Below are positions 14,235 through 18,519 of a stretch of 18,519 nucleotides of DNA, piece after piece; position 1 is the first letter of the stretch; every line of letters begins with the position of its first letter. The translations under genes and the position numbers were made by a program. The notes under the pieces were generated by a model, which saw only the letters and a list, made by a program, of their open reading frames with translations, was not told where the DNA came from and made no database searches. The stretch covers positions 1 through 18,519 of the forward strand of contig CAYUBQ010000078.1 of assembly GCA_964443135.1 (NCBI GenBank), in the 5' to 3' direction. The stretch is from JAIPEI01 sp964443135 (GTDB lineage: Bacteria > Desulfobacterota > DSM-4660 > Desulfatiglandales > HGW-15).

Positions 14235-15047
14235 TCAGAGGGCCGCGTCCTCCCCGTGCATGAGCAGGCTCACCGCAAGGTTCGCCTGGTGGTGGGCGGC
14301 GATGCCCACACGGGGGGCCATGAGGCCCCGCCCGGGCTCGGCGGCCGAGACCATGTCCCCCACCATGTAGACGCGGTCCCCCAGGCGGATGGTTCGAATG
14401 CTGTTGCTCTCCCCGTACCCGGCGACCCCCGAGGCCCCTACCAGAAAGGTGTGGGGAAGGAGCTCCGCGGCGGCCCGGATGATCATGGCCTTGGCCTCGA
14501 CCCGGTCGAAGCACTCCAGGAGGACGTCCACCCCGTCGAAGACCCGCCCGATGTTCCCCTCGTCCAGGACCAGCGGGTGCGCGGTCACGCGGATGCAGGG
14601 GTTCACTGAGGCGAGCCGGCGGCTCATGGCTTCGGTCTTCTCGAGCCCGATGTCCTCCACGAGGTAGTGCTGGCGGTTCAGGTTGCTCGGCTCCACCACG
14701 TCGAAGTCGGCCAGGACCAGCTCGCCCACGCCCATGCGGGCGAGGGCCAGGGCCGCAGCCGAGCCCAGGCCGCCCAGGCCCGCGATGCCCACCCGGGAGG
14801 ACCGCATGCGCTCGTGGACGCCGGGCGTGTGGCGGGCCGCCATGAGGGCCTCGAGCTCCTCCGCAGACGGCGCCTCGCCGCGCCGGATGAGCACCACCCG
14901 GTTCCCGTCCCGGAGCACGGTCGCCGGCTCCGTCGGAAAGCCGTTCACCACGATCAGGTCGGCCCCGGGCCGGAAATCGTCCCGGAGCTCGCCGGCCGTG
15001 ATTCCTTCCCGGACCCTTCTGGCAGCCTCGTTGACAAGGACACGCAT
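14235..15047 (-). CDS. ThiF-type adenylyltransferase with N-terminal ThiS-like domain
   Basis: The 270-residue protein belongs to the E1-like superfamily that adenylates the C-terminus of ubiquitin-like sulfur carriers. Residues 1-57 form a ThiS-like beta-grasp domain (MRVLVNEAARRV, ADLIVVNGFPTE, VLRDGNRVVLI). Where a free carrier would end in Gly-Gly, the sequence runs on as RRGEAPSAEELEAL. The E1 domain has the nucleotide loop GLGGLGS (90-96), Asp116, SNLNRQ (121-126) and ECFDRVEAK (178-186). There is no CxxC zinc pair. This arrangement matches the ThiF family 2 type described for anaerobes, normally in thiamine clusters. Here it follows moaA by 36 bases, so a MoaD-activating role is equally possible. 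Confidence 0.85.
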   Translation of the reverse strand: MRVLVNEAARRVREGITAGELRDDFRPGADLIVVNGFPTEPATVLRDGNRVVLIRRGEAPSAEELEALMAARHTPGVHERMRSSRVGIAGLGGLGSAAALALARMGVGELVLADFDVVEPSNLNRQHYLVEDIGLEKTEAMSRRLASVNPCIRVTAHPLVLDEGNIGRVFDGVDVLLECFDRVEAKAMIIRAAAELLPHTFLVGASGVAGYGESNSIRTIRLGDRVYMVGDMVSAAEPGRGLMAPRVGIAAHHQANLAVSLLMHGEDAAL

Positions 15048-15083
15048 CTTGGATGTTCCCTGAACCGGATCGACGGGGCCGGG

Positions 15084-16079
15084 CTACCCGCCGATGGTGG
15101 ACATGGGCCGGGAGCACTTTCGGGGCGACTGGAGCAGGGAGCCGTGCCCGGCCGGTTTGGTCTCGATCGCCCGCTGAATCAGGCCGGAGAGGACCTCGTC
15201 CGAGGCCCCGGAGCGAAGCGGCGTCTTGACGTCGATCTCCTCGTCCGAGAAGAGGCACCCACGGAGGGTCCCCGCCGAGGTCAGCCGCAGCCGGTTGCAC
15301 TGGCTGCAGAAGTGGTGGGACAGGGCGCCGATGAACCCGATCTCCCCCCTGCCCCCATCCAGGACGAACCGTTCGGCCGGTCCGTCCATGGGCCGATGCT
15401 GCAGAGGGCGAAGGGCCCCCAGACGACCGATCCGCTCGCGGATCTCGTCCGTGGAGATGAACCGGTCTTTCGTCCACCCGTTCTCCGCACCCACGGGCAT
15501 GAACTCGATGAACCGCACGTGATAGGGCTTCTCCAGGCTCAACCGGGCGAAGTCGAGAATCTCGTCGTCGTTCACGCCCCGCATGGCCACCACGTTGATC
15601 TTGATGGGCTTGAACCCCGCGCGTTCCGCCGCCCGGAGTCCTTCCCGGACGCGGTGAAACGCGTCCCGCCTGGTGATCCGCGCGTAGCGATCCGGCCGGA
15701 GGGTGTCCAGGCTGACGTTGATGCGGCTCACGCCGCAGGCCCGAAGGTCCTCAGCGTAGTCGGCCAGCAGGACCCCGTTGGTGGTCAGGCCGATCACCTC
15801 CAGCCCCTCCAGCTCGCCGAGGCGGCACACGAACTCCACGACCCCCCTGCGCACGAGCGGCTCCCCGCCCGTCAGGCGGACCTTCCGGATCCCCCCGCCC
15901 ACGGCGAGCCGGGCCAGCCGCAGGATCTCCTCGTAGGTGAGGATCTCCGCGTGGGGAAGGCATTGAATGCCCTCCTCGGGCATGCAGTAGGCGCAGCGGA
16001 GGTTGCAGCGGTCCGTCAGGGAGATGCGAAGGTAGTTGATGACGCGGTTGTTCCGGTCGATGAAGCAGTTGTCCCTCAT
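15084..16079 (-). CDS. moaA: GTP 3',8-cyclase MoaA
   Basis: MoaA is the radical-SAM enzyme that starts molybdenum-cofactor synthesis by converting GTP to 3',8-cyclo-dihydro-GTP. The 331-residue protein is complete. The N-terminal cluster motif is CNLRCAYC (Cys25, Cys29, Cys32), the SAM-binding GGE is in LTGGEPL (69-75), the C-terminal cluster ligands are Cys258, Cys261 and Cys275 (FCSQCNRLRLTSAGTLRGC), and the chain ends in the Gly-Gly (330-331) needed for activity. It starts 21 bases after the stop of the dehydrogenase gene with only a weak GGAAA ribosome-binding stretch, probably relying on coupling. Molybdoenzymes are expected elsewhere in the genome. Confidence 0.97.
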   Translation of the reverse strand: MRDNCFIDRNNRVINYLRISLTDRCNLRCAYCMPEEGIQCLPHAEILTYEEILRLARLAVGGGIRKVRLTGGEPLVRRGVVEFVCRLGELEGLEVIGLTTNGVLLADYAEDLRACGVSRINVSLDTLRPDRYARITRRDAFHRVREGLRAAERAGFKPIKINVVAMRGVNDDEILDFARLSLEKPYHVRFIEFMPVGAENGWTKDRFISTDEIRERIGRLGALRPLQHRPMDGPAERFVLDGGRGEIGFIGALSHHFCSQCNRLRLTSAGTLRGCLFSDEEIDVKTPLRSGASDEVLSGLIQRAIETKPAGHGSLLQSPRKCSRPMSTIGG

Positions 16080-16100
16080 TCGAGTTCGTTTTCCGCCTTC

Positions 16101-17051
16101 CTAGCGGTTGTACACGTTCAGGGGTTCTTCGCCGGCCTCGATCCGGCGGAGGTTCTCGGCCACGGCGGCCACGATCCCGTTCATGGAGACGTCCGTGGAT
16201 CCGGCCACGTGGGGGGTGGCCAGGAGGTTTTGCGAGAAGATCGGGTCCCCCGGATCCGGGGGTTCCTCCCAGAACACGTCGAGACCGGCGCCGGCCAGCC
16301 GCCCGGAGGAGAGGCTCTCCTCCAGGGCATCCCGGTCCACCAGGCCGCCCCGGGAGAGGTTGATCAGAAAGGAACCGGGCTTCATGCGGGAAAGGGTCCG
16401 CCGGTTCATGAGGCCCTCGGTGCTCGCGTCCAGGGGCAGGCTGAGCACGACGAAGTCCGAACGGGCCAGGAGCTCCTCCAGGTCGCCCGGACCCCCTGCC
16501 CAGTCGAGGCCCAGCTCCCGCTCGGCTGCCTGGGGATCACTTTGCTTGACGCCGATGAGGCGCACCCCGAACGGGCGGAGACGCTCGATCAGGGCCCGGC
16601 CGATGCCGCCGAGCCCCACGATGCCCACGGTCCGGCCGGTGAGGGCCATTCCCCGCGGTTCACCCATCTTCCGGGCGGCGAGGCTCTTTTCCATGCCCCG
16701 CGCGTCCCGCGCCAGACCGATCATCAGGAAGATCCCGATCTCGGCGACGGAGGCCGCGTTCCCCGACGACCCCGTGGGCACGTTGGCCACGTCGATCCCC
16801 AGGTCCCGGGCCGCGCCCAGGTCCACGCCCTCCAGCCCGGCCCCGCACTGCTGCACGAGCCGGAGACGATCCGCAGTCTCCAGCAGCTCCCGCGTAACCC
16901 GGGTCATGGTGGGGATCAGGACGTCGTACCCCGCCAGGGTGTCCGCGTGAAATCCGCCCGTCGCGTGGAACCGGTGCTCCGGCACGGCGGAACGGATCAG
17001 GCCCATAAAGCCTCCCCATGCGGTTTCATTGGCTGCAAACAGGATGTCCAT
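16101..17051 (-). CDS. D-2-hydroxyacid dehydrogenase
   Basis: The 316-residue NAD(P)-dependent oxidoreductase belongs to the D-isomer-specific 2-hydroxyacid dehydrogenase family, which includes phosphoglycerate, glycerate and glyoxylate reductases. The Rossmann glycine loop is GLGGIG (146-151). The catalytic triad is Arg234 (NLSRGGLVD), Glu263 (DVFWEEPP) and His281 (TPHVAGST). It lacks the C-terminal ACT domain of SerA, so it is the short form. After beta-2 of the nucleotide fold the sequence is LIGVKQSDP, without the acidic residue that normally selects NAD at the end of the strand, so NADPH use is possible. The substrate cannot be told from sequence. It begins two bases after the exoribonuclease stop codon. 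Confidence 0.9.
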   Translation of the reverse strand: MDILFAANETAWGGFMGLIRSAVPEHRFHATGGFHADTLAGYDVLIPTMTRVTRELLETADRLRLVQQCGAGLEGVDLGAARDLGIDVANVPTGSSGNAASVAEIGIFLMIGLARDARGMEKSLAARKMGEPRGMALTGRTVGIVGLGGIGRALIERLRPFGVRLIGVKQSDPQAAERELGLDWAGGPGDLEELLARSDFVVLSLPLDASTEGLMNRRTLSRMKPGSFLINLSRGGLVDRDALEESLSSGRLAGAGLDVFWEEPPDPGDPIFSQNLLATPHVAGSTDVSMNGIVAAVAENLRRIEAGEEPLNVYNR

Positions 17052-17053
17052 GG

Positions 17054-18097
17054 TCAGGATCCAAACAGGGTGCTCTGCCGGTCCTCTTCGTCACCGGCCA
17101 GGCTCTCCCGGCTCTCCTCGCACTCACCGATGGAGCCCTTCAGGAAGTAACGCTCGAAGAGGCGGTTGAACTCCGTCCAGGCGCCGTCGCTGCGGTCGCG
17201 GTCCATGAACCGGCGCAGGCCGTTCATCTTGGCGTCCAGATCGTCGGCCAGGTGGAGCGCGAACGCCTCCAGGAACTTGGGGCGCTTGGGTGACCCGAAG
17301 GAGAGCTCCCCGTGGTGGCTCAGGATGAGGTGCTTGAGCAATACGGCCAGCTCCGCGGGGAACCGCCGGAGGCCGGCGAGCTTCTCGTCCAGCATGGCCG
17401 TCCCCAGGGCCAGATGCCCCAGGAGGCGGCCCTCGTCCGTGTAGTCGACGTGGGTGTTGTAGGCGTACTCCCGGATCTTGCCGATGTCGTGCAGAAAGGC
17501 GCCGCAGAGCAGCAGATCGCGGTCCAGGTCGGGGTAATGCTCGGCGATGGACGCCGCCAGGCGACAGACCGAGAGGGTGTGCTCGAGCAGCCCGCCCAGG
17601 TAGCCGTGGTGGAAGTTCTTGGCTGCCGGGGCCTTCCGAAACAGCTCGGTAAACGAGCGGTCCGACAGGAACCGCTCCACCAGCCGCTTCAGGTGGGGAT
17701 TCTCGATGGTGCCCAGCAGCCTGCGGAGGTCCCCCATCATCTCCCGGACGTCCAGGGGAGAGGACTCCAGGAACAGGGACGGGTCCTCGACCGGGCCGGC
17801 CTTGTCCACGCGGGAGAGCACGAGCTGCACCACGTTCCGGTAGGAACCGGCGCGGCCTTCCACCGCCACCACGTTTCCTTCCCCGAAACGGCGGCTCGCC
17901 GCCTCAGCGTCGTCCCAGACCCTGGCCTCCACCTCGCCCGTGCGGTCCGCCAGGACGAGGCTGAGGAAGGGGGCACCCTTTTTGGTCGTGCCCAGGCGTT
18001 TGATCTTGACGAGGTAGAGACCGCTGACGCGGTCGTTCTCCTTCAGATCCTTCACCCAGACACGGAGATCCGGGGCCTGTGGGTCGGGGCTCTCCAT
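17054..18097 (-). CDS. YhaM-type 3'-5' exoribonuclease (OB fold plus HD domain)
   Basis: The 347-residue protein has an N-terminal OB-fold nucleic-acid-binding domain (about 12-97, FLSLVLADRTGEVEARVWDD) and a C-terminal HD phosphohydrolase-type domain (about 165-300). The metal ligands are visible as LEHTLSV (His173), FLHDIGK (His203-Asp204), GHLALG (His228), LSHHGE (His261-His262) and ADDLDAK (Asp285). This order is that of the YhaM/Cbf1 family of Mn-dependent 3'-5' exoribonucleases, involved in RNA decay. Members were first studied in Gram-positive bacteria but also occur in Desulfobacterota. The ATG at 18097 has only a weak ribosome-binding site; the right end of repeat element C lies within 10 bases of it. 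Translationally tight with the dehydrogenase downstream. Confidence 0.88.
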   Translation of the reverse strand: MESPDPQAPDLRVWVKDLKENDRVSGLYLVKIKRLGTTKKGAPFLSLVLADRTGEVEARVWDDAEAASRRFGEGNVVAVEGRAGSYRNVVQLVLSRVDKAGPVEDPSLFLESSPLDVREMMGDLRRLLGTIENPHLKRLVERFLSDRSFTELFRKAPAAKNFHHGYLGGLLEHTLSVCRLAASIAEHYPDLDRDLLLCGAFLHDIGKIREYAYNTHVDYTDEGRLLGHLALGTAMLDEKLAGLRRFPAELAVLLKHLILSHHGELSFGSPKRPKFLEAFALHLADDLDAKMNGLRRFMDRDRSDGAWTEFNRLFERYFLKGSIGECEESRESLAGDEEDRQSTLFGS

Positions 18098-18102
18098 GGG
18101 CG

Positions 18103-18216
18103 GTCAGTCCTGATGGCGTCTCAAAAAGCCCGAATCCTCGAGATCTGCCCCTGGGATTTCAACAAGTTATAGCGACCCCAGTGGCGCGTGAGCGGGCTTT
18201 TGCGAATGCGTCAGTC
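18103..18216 (-). mobile_element. MITE-like repeat element, copy C, at the stop codon of the right-edge gene
   Basis: A 100-bp unit (18110-18209) lies between 7-bp direct repeats read as GACTGAC on the minus strand (18210-18216 and 18103-18109). The first includes the TGA stop of the edge gene. Inner terminal repeats AAAAGCCCG (18124-18132) and CGGGCTTTT (18193-18201) pair perfectly over 9 bp. Between them is a central CTGGG/CCCAG hairpin whose loop has ATTTCAACAAGTTATAG on the plus strand. It matches copy B (7523-7618) in the same orientation relative to the upstream gene, but keeps a 19-base segment that B has lost. The A-stem-T arrangement could also act as a transcription terminator on either strand. 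It encodes no protein. Confidence 0.6.
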
Positions 18217-18519
18217 TTCGAAATCCCCGGCCGGTCCGCGGTCCCGTTCGATGCTCGAGCCCCTCTCCCGGATCCGCTCCTCGGTCCAGTCCGCGGGGTC
18301 CTCGATGCGGCTTCCCTTGGGGCCCAGGTCGTACGAACCGGCCTGGAGGATGGTCTCGGTGGCGAGCGGCGCGGCGTTGCCCGCGTTGAACACCTCGGTG
18401 ATCAGGCTGTAGACGAAGGAGGCCACGCCCTCGGTCATCCGCTCCCGGATCTCCCTCGGCTGGGACAGGAGCTTGTTCTCGAACGGCAGGTTCAGCTTCT
18501 TGTAGTCGCCGCTCTTCCA
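18211..18519 (-). CDS. C-terminal part of a gene cut by the window edge (possibly class II aldolase)
   Basis: The frame is open from the right edge to the TGA at 18211-18213, giving the last 102 residues. High-GC3 codons and a natural composition support coding. It opens WKSGDYKKLNLPFENKLLSQ and continues with a helical segment (FVYSLITEVFNAGN) and a charged tail ending GDFED. The WKSGDYKKLNLPFENK wording reminds me of the C-terminal region of some class II fructose-bisphosphate aldolases, but no catalytic residues are in view and I cannot confirm this. An internal ATG at 18438 is not the real start because the frame continues upstream without a break. The stop codon lies in the direct repeat of element C. 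Confidence 0.7.
   Translation of the reverse strand, partial: WKSGDYKKLNLPFENKLLSQPREIRERMTEGVASFVYSLITEVFNAGNAAPLATETILQAGSYDLGPKGSRIEDPADWTEERIRERGSSIERDRGPAGDFED

Noticed and set aside
13714..15477. 587-codon minus-strand frame across tspO, thiF and moaA
   Set aside because: It is out of frame with three well-supported genes on the same strand and reads as Arg/Gly/Pro low complexity.
14667..17150. 827-codon plus-strand frame opposite thiF, moaA and the dehydrogenase
   Set aside because: Antisense shadow without motifs, crossing several gene boundaries.
1..18519. CRISPR arrays, tRNA or rRNA genes, insertion sequences with transposase
   Set aside because: I looked for regularly spaced repeats, cloverleaf-like segments with a T-loop consensus, conserved rRNA blocks and transposase motifs, and saw none.

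Overview
The window is about 18.5 kb of very GC-rich bacterial chromosome. It carries mostly single-copy housekeeping and envelope genes. The content (mfd, a PpiC-type lipoprotein, surA, a RodZ-like protein, tyrS, an RpoH-type sigma factor, a large TPR lipoprotein, a LolB-like lipoprotein, an archaemetzincin, a ThiS-like/ThiF fusion) points to a Gram-negative organism with an outer membrane. It looks like a Desulfobacterota (former Deltaproteobacteria) lineage. That placement is inferred from family resemblance and remembered gene order, not from a search. I see no rRNA, tRNA, CRISPR array, transposase or phage gene.

Layout. 1-635 has no convincing intact gene. It holds an inverted repeat and a possible decayed small secreted-protein gene on the minus strand. 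636-1575 (minus) is a two-gene unit: a conserved protein of unknown function followed by an archaemetzincin-type zinc protease, with a good sigma70-like promoter in front. 1576-1895 is a divergent regulatory gap containing a perfect 14-bp stem with a GCAA tetraloop and a T-run. 1896-13708 (plus) is a long co-directional run: mfd, PpiC-like lipoprotein, surA, rodZ-like, tyrS, rpoH-like, TPR lipoprotein, LolB-like lipoprotein. Many junctions touch or overlap. The last gene starts at a TTG overlapping the TPR stop codon. 13761 to the right edge is a co-directional minus-strand run that transcribes toward it: an unfinished gene at the edge (perhaps a class II aldolase C-terminus), a YhaM-type HD exoribonuclease, a D-2-hydroxyacid dehydrogenase, moaA, a ThiS-like/ThiF fusion and a short TspO.

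How the genes fit together. The plus-strand run combines transcription-coupled repair with outer-membrane protein folding (SurA and its lipoprotein relative), cell shape (RodZ-like), tyrosyl-tRNA charging, heat-shock transcription (RpoH) and outer-membrane lipoprotein functions. The minus run combines RNA turnover, central metabolism, molybdopterin synthesis (MoaA) and a ubiquitin-like sulfur-carrier activating enzyme.

The most unusual structure is non-coding. Two copies of a roughly 95-113 bp element sit exactly at the stop codons of surA (7523-7618) and of the right-edge gene (18103-18216), in the same orientation relative to the upstream gene. Each is flanked by its own short direct repeat that includes the TGA stop. 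They share imperfect terminal inverted repeats and a central hairpin with a conserved loop. A third hairpin downstream of mfd (5423-5455) has nearly the same loop but a completely different, still perfectly paired stem. This looks like a small non-autonomous mobile or structured repeat family.
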